Shown here one piece after another: positions 19,787 to 30,478 of a DNA stretch of 64,000 nucleotides (positions within the stretch are counted from its first letter, which is position 1; each line of letters begins with the position of its first letter). The DNA is from Prochlorococcus sp. AG-409-L14 (GTDB lineage Bacteria > Cyanobacteriota > Cyanobacteriia > PCC-6307 > Cyanobiaceae). The notes beneath the pieces were generated by a model. That model had not been told where the DNA came from, made no database searches, and worked only from the letters and a program-made list of their open reading frames with translations. The stretch is taken from positions 124,001-188,000 of the forward strand of contig QCKF01000001.1 of the NCBI GenBank assembly GCA_003215545.1, read 5' to 3'. The translations under genes were made by a program, and so were the position numbers.

Positions 19787-19840
19787 ATGATTGCCTGGCT
19801 ATATAGCAAAGTATTTAGAGCTATATAGCCAGGCAATCAT
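19787..19840. repeat. 20-bp perfect inverted repeat downstream of tuf
   Basis: Arms 19787-19806 and 19821-19840 are exact reverse complements (20 of 20) around a 14-nt loop. The repeat begins 9 nt past the tuf stop. It has no long U-run, so an mRNA-end stabiliser, processing site or pause hairpin is as likely as a terminator. Confidence 0.9.
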
Positions 19841-19849
19841 CTAAAGAAA

Positions 19850-21043
19850 CTACTGGAGGATTTTTGAAACCACTCCTGCACCAATAGTCCTGCCACCTTC
19901 TCTAATCGCAAAGCGCATACCTTGTTCAATTGCAACAGGACAAATCAATTCGCCTGTCATCTTGATGCGATCACCTGGCATAACCATTTCTACATTGCTT
20001 CCATCATCAGAAGTAAATGCTGTGATCTGACCTGTAACGTCAGTAGTTCTGATATAGAACTGAGGTCTATAGCCTGCGAAGAACGGTGTATGCCTTCCTC
20101 CTTCTTCCTTTTTCAATACATAAACCTCACCTTCGAATTTGGTATGAGGTGTAATAGACCCTTTCTTAACTAAAACCATGCCACGCTCAATATCTTCTTT
20201 TTGAATACCCCTCAACAGAAGTCCAACATTGTCCCCAGCCATACCTTCATCTAGAAGTTTGCGGAACATTTCCACCCCAGTAACAGTTGTCAATCTGGTG
20301 TCTTTTATGCCAACTATCTCAACTTCCTCTCCAACTTTTACCTTCCCCCTCTCAATTCTGCCAGTTGCGACTGTTCCACGTCCTGTTATAGAAAAAACAT
20401 CCTCAACAGCCATAAGGAATGGCTTATCAACTTCCCTCTCAGGTTCTGGAATTGAAGTATCAACAGCTTCCATTAATTCGTTAATTTTAGATTCCCATTC
20501 AGAATCACCTTCTAGGGCTTTCAGGCCAGATACCTTGACTATTGGGACATCATTGAAACCATAACCTTCTAGAAGTTCACCGATTTCCATTTCAACAAGT
20601 TCGATGATCTCCTCGTCATCAACCATGTCGCATTTATTTAGTGCAACAACAAGAGCTGGAACTCCTACTTGCTTAGCCAAAAGAATGTGCTCCTTGGTCT
20701 GAGCCATTGGACCATCAGTAGCAGCACAAACCAATATTGCTCCATCCATCTGAGCAGCACCTGTGATCATATTTTTGACATAGTCAGCATGACCTGGGCA
20801 ATCAACGTGGGCGTAATGCCTACCGTCTGTCTCGTATTCAACATGGGCTGTATTGATGGTGATACCACGCTCACGCTCTTCTGGAGCACCATCGATGTCA
20901 CCATAATCCTGGGCTTTTGCCTGACCCTTCTTAGCCAGCACATTTGTTATTGCTGCAGTAAGGGTGGTTTTGCCATGGTCAACATGCCCAATTGTGCCAA
21001 TGTTGACGTGGGGCTTGTTCCTCTCAAACTTCTCGCGAGCCAT
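19850..21043 (-). CDS. tuf: elongation factor Tu
   Basis: EF-Tu delivers aminoacyl-tRNA to the ribosome. The 397-aa product starts [32 protein letters not shown]. It shows P-loop GHVDHGKT (about 19-26), switch [18 protein letters not shown] for guanine specificity, and domains II and III ending [10 protein letters not shown]. One copy is seen here. It follows fusA by 41 bp, as in the normal str operon, and is followed by two strong hairpins before rpsJ. Confidence 0.98.
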   Translation of the reverse strand: MAREKFERNKPHVNIGTIGHVDHGKTTLTAAITNVLAKKGQAKAQDYGDIDGAPEERERGITINTAHVEYETDGRHYAHVDCPGHADYVKNMITGAAQMDGAILVCAATDGPMAQTKEHILLAKQVGVPALVVALNKCDMVDDEEIIELVEMEIGELLEGYGFNDVPIVKVSGLKALEGDSEWESKINELMEAVDTSIPEPEREVDKPFLMAVEDVFSITGRGTVATGRIERGKVKVGEEVEIVGIKDTRLTTVTGVEMFRKLLDEGMAGDNVGLLLRGIQKEDIERGMVLVKKGSITPHTKFEGEVYVLKKEEGGRHTPFFAGYRPQFYIRTTDVTGQITAFTSDDGSNVEMVMPGDRIKMTGELICPVAIEQGMRFAIREGGRTIGAGVVSKILQ

Positions 21044-21084
21044 TTTGTTAAAGAATCGGGGGGTGGAAAATTAAGTGTCAAAGA

Positions 21085-23160
21085 TCAGGAATTGCCCTGA
21101 TTCTTGGAGATGATGGCTTCAGCAACATTGCGAGGAACTTCCTCATAGTGGCTGAACTCCATTGAAAAGATACCCCGACCTTGGGTCATTGATCGGAGCT
21201 GAGTGGCATAGCCGAACATTTCAGCTAGAGGCACTTTGGATTGCACTTTAGACAATCCATCGTCTATTGACTGACCCTCTACCTGTCCTCTGCGTGAAGA
21301 AAGGTCACCAATAATAGAGCCTAAGAAATCCTCAGGCACTTCTACTTCAACTTTCATCATTGGTTCAAGAAGTACTGGACTGCATTTCTTGACTCCATCT
21401 TTGAAAGCCATTGACCCAGCAATCTTAAAGGCCATTTCTGATGAGTCGACATCATGAAAAGAGCCATCGATCATTGTTACCTTGACATCAATTAAGGGAT
21501 AACCAGCTATTACACCAGATTCACAAGTCTCTTTCATACCTGACTCAGCGGGGCCTATGTATTCCTTGGGGACTACCCCTCCAACAATTTTATTTATGAA
21601 TTCAAAACCGGAGCCAGGTTCACCTGGTTCCATTTCAATAACTACATGACCATATTGCCCTTTACCTCCAGTCTGTCTTGCAAATTTCCCCTCACCCTTG
21701 GAACTAGCTCTGATTGTTTCTCGATAAGAAACCTGGGGCGCACCAATATTGGCTTCAACTTTGAATTCGCGAAGCATCCTGTCAACAAGAATTTCTAAAT
21801 GCAATTCCCCCATCCCAGCAATCACAGTCTGGCTAGTCTCTGGATCTGTACTGACTCTGAAGGTAGGATCTTCTTCAGCCAATGAAAGTAATGCCTTAGA
21901 AAGCTTCTCCATATCACCTTTAGTTTTGGGCTCGACAGCCACAGAAATCACTGGTTCTGGTATATAAAGCGTCTCAAGAACTATTGGCTCATCTGTTGTA
22001 CAAAGCGTATCGCCTGTAGTTGTGTTTTTAAGACCAAGAACTGCCCCCAAATCTCCTGCTCGAAGCTCATCCACCTCTTCACGATCATCTGCTTTTAAAA
22101 CAATCAGGCGTGAGATCCTCTCCTTTTTGTCTTTAGTGGAATTAAGTACATAACTGCCTTTAGAAAGAACACCTGAATACATCCTCACAAAAGTCAACTT
22201 TCCATAAGGGTCAGCCATAACTTTGAAAGCCAATGCACTAAAAGGAGCGCTGTCATCTGATGGCCGCAAAGCTTCTTCTCCACTAGGGAGGACCCCTTGA
22301 ATTGGAGGAACATCTACAGGAGCAGGTAAATAGTCAACCACTGCATCAAGCAACAATTGCACTCCTTTATTTTTAAATGCAGATCCACAAAGCATTGGCA
22401 CAAGACCATGCTTAAGGACCCCTTCTCTAATTCCTGCTTCTAATTGATCTTGGGTAAGTTCTCCTGTCTCAAGAAAAACCTCAATAAGCTTTTCATCTGT
22501 TTCTGCTATTGACTCCATCAATTTAGCTCTCCACTCTTCTGCCAATTCAGCCATATCAGATGGAATCTCAGTCTCCTGAATATCCTTGCCCAAGTCATCT
22601 TTATATATATAAGCCTTATTTTTGACTAGGTCTACAATTCCCTTCAAATCATTTTCTGCTCCAATAGGTAATTGAATAGGAACAGCATTTGCTTTTAATC
22701 GATCTTTGATTTGGCCATGAACTTTTAAGAAGTCAGCACCAGTTCTATCCATCTTATTTACAAAAACCATCCTTGGGACGGAATATCGGTCTGCTTGCCT
22801 CCAGACAGTTTCTGATTGAGGCTGAACTCCACCAACTGCACAAAAGACCGCAATCACTCCATCAAGGACTCTCATAGAGCGTTCAACTTCAATTGTGAAG
22901 TCAACGTGTCCTGGAGTATCAATGATATTTATTCGATGGTCCTGCCAAGTGGTTGAAATAGCAGCAGCAGTAATAGTTATTCCTCGTTCACGTTCTTGAG
23001 CCATCCAATCGGTGACCGCAGCACCATCATGGACCTCACCCATTTTGTGGACTACACCTGAGTAGAAAAGGATCCTCTCAGTACAAGTTGTTTTACCAGC
23101 GTCAATATGGGCAGCGATACCGATATTTCTGACGCGTTCCAGAGGGAAAGCACGAGCCAC
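21085..23160 (-). CDS. fusA: elongation factor G
   Basis: EF-G catalyses translocation and, with RRF, ribosome recycling. The 691-aa translational GTPase has P-loop AHIDAGKT near residue 17, switch [10 protein letters not shown], and [10 protein letters not shown] for guanine binding. Domains II-V follow, with the conserved GMGELHLEI of domain III and [14 protein letters not shown] of domain IV. Length is standard. ATG start; 89 bp after rpsG and 41 bp before tuf on the minus strand. Confidence 0.98.
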   Translation of the reverse strand: MARAFPLERVRNIGIAAHIDAGKTTCTERILFYSGVVHKMGEVHDGAAVTDWMAQERERGITITAAAISTTWQDHRINIIDTPGHVDFTIEVERSMRVLDGVIAVFCAVGGVQPQSETVWRQADRYSVPRMVFVNKMDRTGADFLKVHGQIKDRLKANAVPIQLPIGAENDLKGIVDLVKNKAYIYKDDLGKDIQETEIPSDMAELAEEWRAKLMESIAETDEKLIEVFLETGELTQDQLEAGIREGVLKHGLVPMLCGSAFKNKGVQLLLDAVVDYLPAPVDVPPIQGVLPSGEEALRPSDDSAPFSALAFKVMADPYGKLTFVRMYSGVLSKGSYVLNSTKDKKERISRLIVLKADDREEVDELRAGDLGAVLGLKNTTTGDTLCTTDEPIVLETLYIPEPVISVAVEPKTKGDMEKLSKALLSLAEEDPTFRVSTDPETSQTVIAGMGELHLEILVDRMLREFKVEANIGAPQVSYRETIRASSKGEGKFARQTGGKGQYGHVVIEMEPGEPGSGFEFINKIVGGVVPKEYIGPAESGMKETCESGVIAGYPLIDVKVTMIDGSFHDVDSSEMAFKIAGSMAFKDGVKKCSPVLLEPMMKVEVEVPEDFLGSIIGDLSSRRGQVEGQSIDDGLSKVQSKVPLAEMFGYATQLRSMTQGRGIFSMEFSHYEEVPRNVAEAIISKNQGNS

Positions 23161-23249
23161 AGGAAACTCTCCGAGGTTTGGCGTTAAAAGGCGGGTGTGA
23201 CTCTACAGGTCAGCCTTACCAAAGAGAAACTGTAGAGAACAGAAATAAA

Positions 23250-23720
23250 TCAATATCTGTAATGTGCAAATGCTTTATTCGCTTCAGCCATTTTATGTGT
23301 CTCCTCTCTCTTACGTACTGCACTACCTGCTTCATTAGCAGCATCCATAAGCTCACCAGCTAGTTTCTGAGCCATACTTCGCCCGTTTCTTGCTCTAGAA
23401 AAATTAACTAACCAGCGAAGTGCCATCGCAGTTCCGCGTTCTTGACGAACTTCCATAGGAACCTGATAAGTAGCCCCACCAACCCTGCGAGCTCTAACTT
23501 CAACTAAAGGTGTTGCGTTCTTTACAGCTGTCTCAAACAACTCAATAGGATCATTACCTGTACGTTCATTAATCAAACCAAATGCCTGAGCCAATATCCT
23601 CTGCGCAGTTGACTTCTTTCCATGTTTCATAAGTCTGGCGACCATCATTGTTGCCAAACGATTATTGAACTGAGGGTCAGGAAGAACTGGACGTTTTTCT
23701 GCTGCGTTTCTACGAGACAT
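23250..23720 (-). CDS. rpsG: 30S ribosomal protein S7
   Basis: 156-aa S7, which nucleates the head of the 30S subunit. It starts [43 protein letters not shown]. Typical family stretches are [22 protein letters not shown] and the C-terminal [16 protein letters not shown]. Second gene of the str operon, 68 bp after rpsL. Confidence 0.98.
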   Translation of the reverse strand: MSRRNAAEKRPVLPDPQFNNRLATMMVARLMKHGKKSTAQRILAQAFGLINERTGNDPIELFETAVKNATPLVEVRARRVGGATYQVPMEVRQERGTAMALRWLVNFSRARNGRSMAQKLAGELMDAANEAGSAVRKREETHKMAEANKAFAHYRY

Positions 23721-23788
23721 AAAAATTTAGGAAATTTGTTTTGAAGTAATGCTTAAGAAGTTGGCGATGGGAGCAGTTTTAAAGCCAA

Positions 23789-24163
23789 TTACTCCTTAGG
23801 TGATTTCGCTCCATATTTAGAGCGAGCTTGCCTACGGTCCTTAACACCAGCAGTATCAAGAGTACCCCTAATTATGTGATATCGGACTCCTGGAAGATCC
23901 TTTACTCTTCCGCCTCTAAGCAATACGACCGAGTGCTCTTGAAGGTTGTGACCAATGCCTGGGATATAGGCAGTAACTTCGAAGCCTGAAGTCAAACGAA
24001 CACGAGCCACCTTACGCAAAGCTGAGTTTGGTTTTTTTGGGGTAGAGGTATAGACACGAGTGCATACCCCTCTGCGCTCAGGGCAAGCCCTTAATGCGGG
24101 AGATTTTGTTTTACGAGTGAGCTGCTGGCGCTCGGTCCGAATTAGCTGTTGAATGGTTGGCAT
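23789..24163 (-). CDS. rpsL: 30S ribosomal protein S12
   Basis: 124-aa S12, a decoding-centre protein. It starts [24 protein letters not shown] and contains [60 protein letters not shown]. The lysine in TPKKPNS and the PGVRYH loop are the classical streptomycin-sensitivity sites, and both look wild type. First gene of the str operon; divergent from glutamate synthase. Confidence 0.98.
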   Translation of the reverse strand: MPTIQQLIRTERQQLTRKTKSPALRACPERRGVCTRVYTSTPKKPNSALRKVARVRLTSGFEVTAYIPGIGHNLQEHSVVLLRGGRVKDLPGVRYHIIRGTLDTAGVKDRRQARSKYGAKSPKE

Positions 24164-24521
24164 CGACGATATGAATGTGGCCAGTAACCTGACCTAATTA
24201 CCACAAACAAATAGATTAACTGTTCGCCTGTCCAGATTCAGAATTCATCTTAAAATGTACTTGGAGTTCAACAAACTTAAGAAGCTTGGGTTTTTCATTT
24301 AGCAAAAAGTCAGTAAAAATGCTGATGGCTTAAATCCAATTTATAAAAAGAACAAAAATGCCTTGATCGATTTACCCCCACCAAAACTGTTTCAAAACAC
24401 CCATCAAACCAACAAAGAGTTGATATCCCAATTGATTTCAAGACTCATCCATCATTACGATCTTGTCTTGCCATCCCTTTATTTTGATTCGCTTGGGACA
24501 AGCAAAAGTTAGGTTGAATAT
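24164..24521. other. intergenic region between rpsL and glutamate synthase gene
   Basis: 358 bp without a gene, expected to hold divergent promoters for the str operon and glutamate synthase. A sigma70-like pair toward the glutamate synthase gene is TTGATT at 24432-24437 and TACGAT at 24456-24461, spacer 18, but both hexamers are only partial matches. I found no NtcA-type GTA-N8-TAC palindrome here. Confidence 0.3.
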
Positions 24522-27500
24522 ATGCCCCAAATATCCTCTAGTCCTAACTGGCCTTACTGCGACAGCAAAGCTCCTTCTGCAGTAGCAGGTGAGAAAGATG
24601 CCTGTGGCGTGGGATTTCTAGCCCAAATAGATGGAGAAGCCAGTCATTGGTTACTTCAACAGGCACTGCGTGGATTGAATTGCATGGAACATAGAGGAGG
24701 CTGTGGAGGAGATAGTGATTCTGGGGATGGAGCAGGTTTGCTATGCGAAATCCCCTGGGATTTCTTCAAACAAGTTTGGCAAGTTGCCAAGGAGAGTTCC
24801 GAGTCTTCTTCTGGACTTGGAATGTTTTTTATGCCGAATGAGCCTGAGAAAAGAACCAATGCGAAGAAATTTTGTGAAGAAGAAGCAAAAGCTCTAGGGT
24901 TGCAATCAAAAGGCTGGAGAGAAGTCCCAGTAAATGCTTTAGTCCTTGGACCACTCGCCAAGGAAACTGCACCATTTATTGAGCAATGGCTCGTCGAAGG
25001 GTCTCAAAATGACAATGATCTAGAGAATATTCTCTTTCGTCTTAGAAGGCGTATAGGTCGACGAGCAAGACAAGCATGGGGGCAAAATGCAAAAGATCTC
25101 TATATAGCATCACTTAGCAATAGAACAATTGTTTATAAAGGAATGGTTAGATCAGAGGTTCTATCTGCTTTCTATGAAGACCTAAATGATTGCAGATTTA
25201 AAATCTCCTTTGCTGTTTATCACCGAAGATTTAGTACCAATACACTGCCTCGCTGGCCATTAGCTCAACCAATGAGACTTTTAGGCCATAATGGAGAAAT
25301 AAACACTTTGCTTGGCAATCTAAACTGGGCAAAAGCAGCAGAAGTTAACCTAACTGAAGTCTGGGGTGACTCAGCAAACGATTTAACGCCAATAGTTAAT
25401 AAAGATTTTAGTGATTCAGCTAATTTAGATGCAACACTTGAACTCCTTGTTAGAAGCGGGCGCCCTATAACTGACAGTCTTCTCACACTTGTACCAGAAG
25501 CATTTAGAAATCAACCAGAATTAACTGATAAAACTGCAATAAAAGCTTTTTATGAATATTCAGCATGTACCCAAGAGCCATGGGATGGTCCAGCATTACT
25601 TGTTTTCTCTGATGGCATATATACAGGTGCAAGTCTTGACAGAAATGGATTACGGCCTGCTCGGTATTGCATTACTGAAGACAACTTTGTAATCATGGGT
25701 TCAGAAACAGGTGTGGTCGATCTTAAAGACAAAGTTGTTATTGAAAAAGGCAGATTAGGCCCAGGGCAGATGTTAGCTGTAGATCTAAAAAAACATAGAT
25801 TACTTCGCAATTGGGATGTAAAAAAAGAAGTAGCTAATCGTTACGACTATGAAATTTGGCTTCAAAATAATAGGAAAAATATACTCAATCAACCTTGGCT
25901 TCAAGAAAAACAATTAGATAGCGCTGAGCTGTTACAACAACAAACTGCATTTGGCTTTTCAGCAGAAGACTTTGACTTGATTATTGACGCGATGGCAGGA
26001 GTAGGTAAAGAGCCTACTTATTGCATGGGTGATGATATTCCACTTGCAATTCTTTCTAGCAAGCCCCACATACTTTATAACTATTTTAAACAACGTTTTG
26101 CACAAGTAACCAATCCTCCTATAGATCCTTTAAGAGAAAAGCTTGTAATGAGCCTAGAAATGTACCTAGGTAAACGTGGCTCAGCACTAAAACCTAATGC
26201 AAATGCAGCTTCTGTTATCCACCTGGAAACTCCTATCCTAAATGAAGCTGAAGTTGAGTCTTTAAAAACTGAGAACTTAGCTACAAAAGTCCTATATACT
26301 TTATTTAATAGCAATCAAGGTCCAGATGGACTGAAAAGTCAACTAAAACAACTTTGCCTGAATGCGGAGGATGCTGTTCTAAAAGGAAAAGAAATTTTAA
26401 TTCTTTCTGACAAAGGTGTAAATTCTCAAAATACATATATCCCACCCTTACTAGCAGTAGGTGCAGTTCATCACCATTTACTTCAAAAGGGTTTGCGCTT
26501 AAACGCATCAATAGTTGTAGAAACTGCTCAATGCTGGAGTACACACCATCTAGCCTGCTTAATTGGATATGGTGCAAGCGCAATATGCCCTTGGCTTACC
26601 TTAGAAACAACAAGACATTGGTGGAATAGTCCTAGAACACAAAAGCTAATTCAAAGTGGGAAACTCCCAGAGCTAAGTATAGATAAAGCTCAAGACAACT
26701 TGAAAAAAGCTCTTGAAGATGGGCTTAGAAAAATATTATCTAAAATAGGAATCTCACTTTTAGCTAGTTATCATGGAGCACAAATTTTCGAAGCAATTGG
26801 CCTTGGTGCTGACTTGATTGAAACAGCTTTCAAAGGAACTACGAGTCGGATCGCTGGCTTAACTCTTAATGAATTAGCAAATGAGACAGAAACTTTTCAT
26901 GCCAAAGCATTCCCTGAAGTAAATAGAAACAAGCTGGAATTTGTAGGATTTGTTCAATATAGAAGTGGTGGCGAATATCATCTAAATACTCCTGAAATGT
27001 CAAAAATCCTTCATGCGGCAGTAAAAGAAGGGCCTGAGTACAATCACTTCAAAATATATCAAAACCTTCTAGAAAATAGGCCTCCAACTGCTCTTCGTGA
27101 TCTATTAACTTTCAATCCATTAAAAGAACCGATACCTATAGAAGAAGTTGAAAGTATAGAAGAAATATGCAAGCGTTTCTGCACTGGCGGAATGAGCCTT
27201 GGCGCTTTATCAAGAGAGGCCCATGAAGTACTTGCCATTGCAATGAATCGAATAGGTGGCAAAAGCAATAGTGGAGAAGGTGGAGAAGATCCTGCACGTT
27301 TTAAAATTCTTAAAGATGTCAATCAAGATGGGCTTTCACAGACTCTCCCAACCATTAAAGGGCTGAGGAATGGCGATACAGCATGTTCTGCAATTAAACA
27401 AATTGCATCAGGGAGATTTGGAGTAACCCCTGAATACATCAGAAGTGGGAAGCAGCTAGAGATCAAAGTTGCACAAGGTGCAAAGCCAGGAGAAGGGGGA

Positions 27501-29108
27501 CAACTTCCTGGTCCAAAAGTTGATAATTACATAGCAAAATTAAGGCATAGCAAGCCAGGTGTTGCACTTATTTCTCCACCACCTCATCACGATATCTATT
27601 CAATAGAAGATTTAGCTCAACTTATCCATGATCTACATCAAGTACATCCAACTGCAAAAGTAAGTGTGAAGTTAGTAGCAGAGATAGGAATAGGCACAAT
27701 TGCAGCTGGTGTAGCCAAGGCAAATGCAGATGTAATACAGATCTCGGGACATGATGGAGGAACAGGTGCCTCTCCATTGAGCTCCATTAAACATGCTGGA
27801 TGTCCTTGGGAACTTGGACTCAGTGAAGTCCATCGATCACTACTTGAGAATGGCCTCCGTGATCGGGTTTTATTGCGAACTGATGGAGGACTAAAAACAG
27901 GCTGGGATGTTGTTATAGCAGCGTTGCTAGGCGCAGAGGAATATGGATTTGGTTCAGTTGCAATGATTGCAGAAGGGTGCATCATGGCCAGGGTATGTCA
28001 TACAAATAAATGCCCTGTAGGTGTGGCAACTCAACAAGAAGCATTGCGAAAGCGCTTCCCAGGCATTCCTGAACATGTTGTGAACTTCTTTTTATTTATC
28101 GCTAACGAAGTAAGACAAATTATGAGCGAACTTGGAATCGCTAAACTACAAGATTTAATTGGCAAGACATACCTTCTAAAGCAGAGAGAAATAAATCTTG
28201 CAAAGACAAAATCAATCGATCTTTCTTCTTTACTACAACCAATTAAAGAATCAGATGATACTTCTTGGCTTTTACACAATAAAGATGCGCATTCAAATGG
28301 AAATATTTTGGAAGACGAACTTCTCCAGAATGAGACACTAGTCCACGCAATAAATAATCATGGATTTAGCTCGATGAAAGTTTCAATTAATAATACTGAT
28401 AGAAGCGTTTGTGCTCGACTGGCTGGTGAGATAGCCCACCGATATGGGAATAAAGGGTTCCAAGGAAATATTGAACTTATATTCAATGGGGCTGCTGGAC
28501 AAAGCTTCGGAGCGTTCTTACTCCAAGGTATGCACATAAGGTTAATTGGTGAAGCAAATGACTATGTCGGCAAAGGAATGAATGGTGGCGAAATAATTCT
28601 TGTACCTCCAAATATTGATAACAATTCAGGCAATCAAGTCATTCTTGGCAATACATGCCTTTACGGAGCAACAGGTGGCAAATTTTTTGCTCTTGGCAAA
28701 GCAGGCGAACGCTTTGCCGTTAGGAATAGTGGCGCAGATGCAGTTTTAGAAGGAGCAGGAGATCATTGTTGTGAATATATGACTGGAGGCACTGTGGTCT
28801 TATTGGGATCAACTGGTAGAAATATTGGTGCGGGAATGACTGGAGGATTGGCCTTCCTTCTTGACGAAAATGAAGACGTTTTTGAAAAAGTCAACAAAGA
28901 GATAGTTACTATCCACCCACTAACAACTGTCGAGGGAGAAAAAATCCTTAAACCTCTAATAGATGCTCATTTCCAGCAGACTAAAAGTGTCAAAGCAAAA
29001 GAGATCCTTAATCATTGGGAATCTTGGAGAGGGAAATTCAAAGTTCTTGTTCCTCCCAGCGAAAAAGAGAAAGTAGGGTTAATAGAAAAGCAAGAAATCA
29101 AAATCTAA
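24522..29108 (+). CDS. glsF: ferredoxin-dependent glutamate synthase
   Basis: Fd-GOGAT makes two glutamates from glutamine and 2-oxoglutarate, completing ammonium assimilation with glutamine synthetase. The 1528-aa product carries the class II amidotransferase domain with its nucleophile at Cys28 (EKDACGVGF), implying removal of a 27-residue propeptide. It then has the central and FMN-binding domains (GGKSNSGEGGEDPAR, SGHDGGTGASP) and the 3Fe-4S cysteines at about 1153, 1159 and 1164. The C-terminal GXGXG beta-helix includes GAAGQSFGAF and GMTGGLAF. No separate NADPH-binding small subunit lies nearby, and the length fits the ferredoxin type. ATG start. Confidence 0.96.
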   Translation: MPQISSSPNWPYCDSKAPSAVAGEKDACGVGFLAQIDGEASHWLLQQALRGLNCMEHRGGCGGDSDSGDGAGLLCEIPWDFFKQVWQVAKESSESSSGLGMFFMPNEPEKRTNAKKFCEEEAKALGLQSKGWREVPVNALVLGPLAKETAPFIEQWLVEGSQNDNDLENILFRLRRRIGRRARQAWGQNAKDLYIASLSNRTIVYKGMVRSEVLSAFYEDLNDCRFKISFAVYHRRFSTNTLPRWPLAQPMRLLGHNGEINTLLGNLNWAKAAEVNLTEVWGDSANDLTPIVNKDFSDSANLDATLELLVRSGRPITDSLLTLVPEAFRNQPELTDKTAIKAFYEYSACTQEPWDGPALLVFSDGIYTGASLDRNGLRPARYCITEDNFVIMGSETGVVDLKDKVVIEKGRLGPGQMLAVDLKKHRLLRNWDVKKEVANRYDYEIWLQNNRKNILNQPWLQEKQLDSAELLQQQTAFGFSAEDFDLIIDAMAGVGKEPTYCMGDDIPLAILSSKPHILYNYFKQRFAQVTNPPIDPLREKLVMSLEMYLGKRGSALKPNANAASVIHLETPILNEAEVESLKTENLATKVLYTLFNSNQGPDGLKSQLKQLCLNAEDAVLKGKEILILSDKGVNSQNTYIPPLLAVGAVHHHLLQKGLRLNASIVVETAQCWSTHHLACLIGYGASAICPWLTLETTRHWWNSPRTQKLIQSGKLPELSIDKAQDNLKKALEDGLRKILSKIGISLLASYHGAQIFEAIGLGADLIETAFKGTTSRIAGLTLNELANETETFHAKAFPEVNRNKLEFVGFVQYRSGGEYHLNTPEMSKILHAAVKEGPEYNHFKIYQNLLENRPPTALRDLLTFNPLKEPIPIEEVESIEEICKRFCTGGMSLGALSREAHEVLAIAMNRIGGKSNSGEGGEDPARFKILKDVNQDGLSQTLPTIKGLRNGDTACSAIKQIASGRFGVTPEYIRSGKQLEIKVAQGAKPGEGGQLPGPKVDNYIAKLRHSKPGVALISPPPHHDIYSIEDLAQLIHDLHQVHPTAKVSVKLVAEIGIGTIAAGVAKANADVIQISGHDGGTGASPLSSIKHAGCPWELGLSEVHRSLLENGLRDRVLLRTDGGLKTGWDVVIAALLGAEEYGFGSVAMIAEGCIMARVCHTNKCPVGVATQQEALRKRFPGIPEHVVNFFLFIANEVRQIMSELGIAKLQDLIGKTYLLKQREINLAKTKSIDLSSLLQPIKESDDTSWLLHNKDAHSNGNILEDELLQNETLVHAINNHGFSSMKVSINNTDRSVCARLAGEIAHRYGNKGFQGNIELIFNGAAGQSFGAFLLQGMHIRLIGEANDYVGKGMNGGEIILVPPNIDNNSGNQVILGNTCLYGATGGKFFALGKAGERFAVRNSGADAVLEGAGDHCCEYMTGGTVVLLGSTGRNIGAGMTGGLAFLLDENEDVFEKVNKEIVTIHPLTTVEGEKILKPLIDAHFQQTKSVKAKEILNHWESWRGKFKVLVPPSEKEKVGLIEKQEIKI

Positions 29109-29109
29109 A

Positions 29110-29418
29110 ATGCCTTATTTTATAAAAACAGAGAAATTTAATAATAATGCAGAAAAGCTACTTCCAAAAATCCGAAAGCAATATCTCATGGAACACAAGA
29201 AATGGGTTAAAAGCTTAGAATCTAAAGGTATATTTATTTCAAGTGGCTATTTAGTAGATGCAAATCAAAAGCCTGGAGGTGGAGGCCTACTGATATTTAA
29301 AGCTGAATCATATGATGCTGCAATTATTCTAATAAGAGAGGACCCAATGATAACGAATAAATTAGTAGAATGGGACCTTAAAGAATGGGTTCATGTAACA
29401 GGAGGAATATTAAACTGA
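29110..29418 (+). CDS. YciI-like protein
   Basis: 102-aa protein of the YciI/dimeric alpha-beta barrel type. It has the pattern YLMEHKKWVKSLESKGIFISSGYLVD, then GGGLLIFKAESYDAAIILIREDPMI and EWDLKEWV. The His in the HKKW segment corresponds to the conserved His of YciI proteins. Function is not established. It begins two bases after the glutamate synthase stop, so is very likely co-transcribed, and converges on lipA with only 2 bp between stops. Confidence 0.75.
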   Translation: MPYFIKTEKFNNNAEKLLPKIRKQYLMEHKKWVKSLESKGIFISSGYLVDANQKPGGGGLLIFKAESYDAAIILIREDPMITNKLVEWDLKEWVHVTGGILN

Positions 29419-29420
29419 AG

Positions 29421-30290
29421 TTATCTTGGATAAGTTTTCATCAGTTTTTTAACCTCGCCTGCATGGTAACTACTACGAGTCAAAGGGGAGCTGACAACTT
29501 GTAAAAACCCCATTTGAGACTCACCCATATCTCTATAAAAGTCAAACTTTTTAGGAGTAACAAATCTATCTACAGGGAGATGCTTAGGTCCTGGTGACAA
29601 ATATTGACCAATAGTAATTATATCTACATTGTTATCTTTTAAATCAGACATGACTTCTAAAACCTCTTGATCAGTCTCACCAAGTCCAACCATTAATCCA
29701 GATTTTGTATAAATTTTTCCCCATCCTTCTCTGACTCTACGAAGTAATTCTAAAGAACGTTTATAGATAGCTTGAGGCCGTACTTTTCTGTAAAGCCTAG
29801 GCACTGTCTCAATATTGTGATTAAGGACATTAGGCAAAGCATCGAGTACAAGAGAAAGTGCATCCCAGTTTCCACAAAAATCAGGGATTAATAGCTCAAT
29901 GGTGGTTTTTGGGGATCTATCTCGAACTGCATTAATACAAGAAACAAAATGACTTGCTCCACCATCCTGAAGATCATCTCTATTCACCGAAGTAATAACA
30001 ACATGCAATAGTCCCAACCTTGACACTGCCTCCCCTAAGCGATCAGGCTCAGTGGGATCTAAAGGCCTAACACTTCTATCAAAATCAATATCGCAATAAG
30101 GGCAACTACGTGTACATGCAGGTCCCATTATTAAAAATGTTGCTGTCCCACCTGCAAAGCATTCGCCAATATTTGGGCAACTAGCTTCTTGGCAAACTGT
30201 GTTTAGTTTTAAATCTGACAAAAGCTCAGACACAACACCAACCCTTTCCTGCTGTGGAGCTTTAACACGTAACCAACTTGGCTTAAGCAA
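29421..30290 (-). CDS. lipA: lipoyl synthase
   Basis: Radical SAM enzyme that inserts two sulfurs into protein-bound octanoate to make lipoyl groups. Both 4Fe-4S clusters are visible. The auxiliary cluster ligands are Cys33, Cys38 and Cys44 ([12 protein letters not shown]), and the SAM cluster is Cys59, Cys63 and Cys66 (CTRSCPYC). The C-terminal [13 protein letters not shown] supplies the conserved serine ligand region. At 289 aa the length is normal. ATG start. Some cyanobacteria carry two lipA-like genes; only this one is seen here. Confidence 0.95.
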   Translation of the reverse strand: MLKPSWLRVKAPQQERVGVVSELLSDLKLNTVCQEASCPNIGECFAGGTATFLIMGPACTRSCPYCDIDFDRSVRPLDPTEPDRLGEAVSRLGLLHVVITSVNRDDLQDGGASHFVSCINAVRDRSPKTTIELLIPDFCGNWDALSLVLDALPNVLNHNIETVPRLYRKVRPQAIYKRSLELLRRVREGWGKIYTKSGLMVGLGETDQEVLEVMSDLKDNNVDIITIGQYLSPGPKHLPVDRFVTPKKFDFYRDMGESQMGFLQVVSSPLTRSSYHAGEVKKLMKTYPR

Positions 30291-30371
30291 AACTTTTCAG
30301 CTAATGGAAGAACTTTAGGAAGCCTTGCTCTATATAACTTTCTTTCAGAAACATCTCCTAAAGTTAAAAAG

Positions 30372-30445
30372 CGGGATGTAGCGCAGTTTGGGAGCGCACT
30401 TCGTTCGGGACGAAGGGGCCGCAGGTTCGAATCCTGTCATCCCGA
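30372..30445 (+). tRNA. tRNA-Pro (CGG anticodon)
   Basis: 74-nt cloverleaf. Acceptor CGGGATG pairs with CATCCCG, discriminator A. D-arm GCGC/GCGC, anticodon stem CTTCG/CGAAG with loop TTCGGGA giving CGG, and T-arm GCAGG TTCGAAT CCTGT. CCA is not encoded. It reads CCG codons. Confidence 0.95.
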
Positions 30446-30478
30446 CTAGAAATACCTCAAAGAAACTTCCATAAACCA

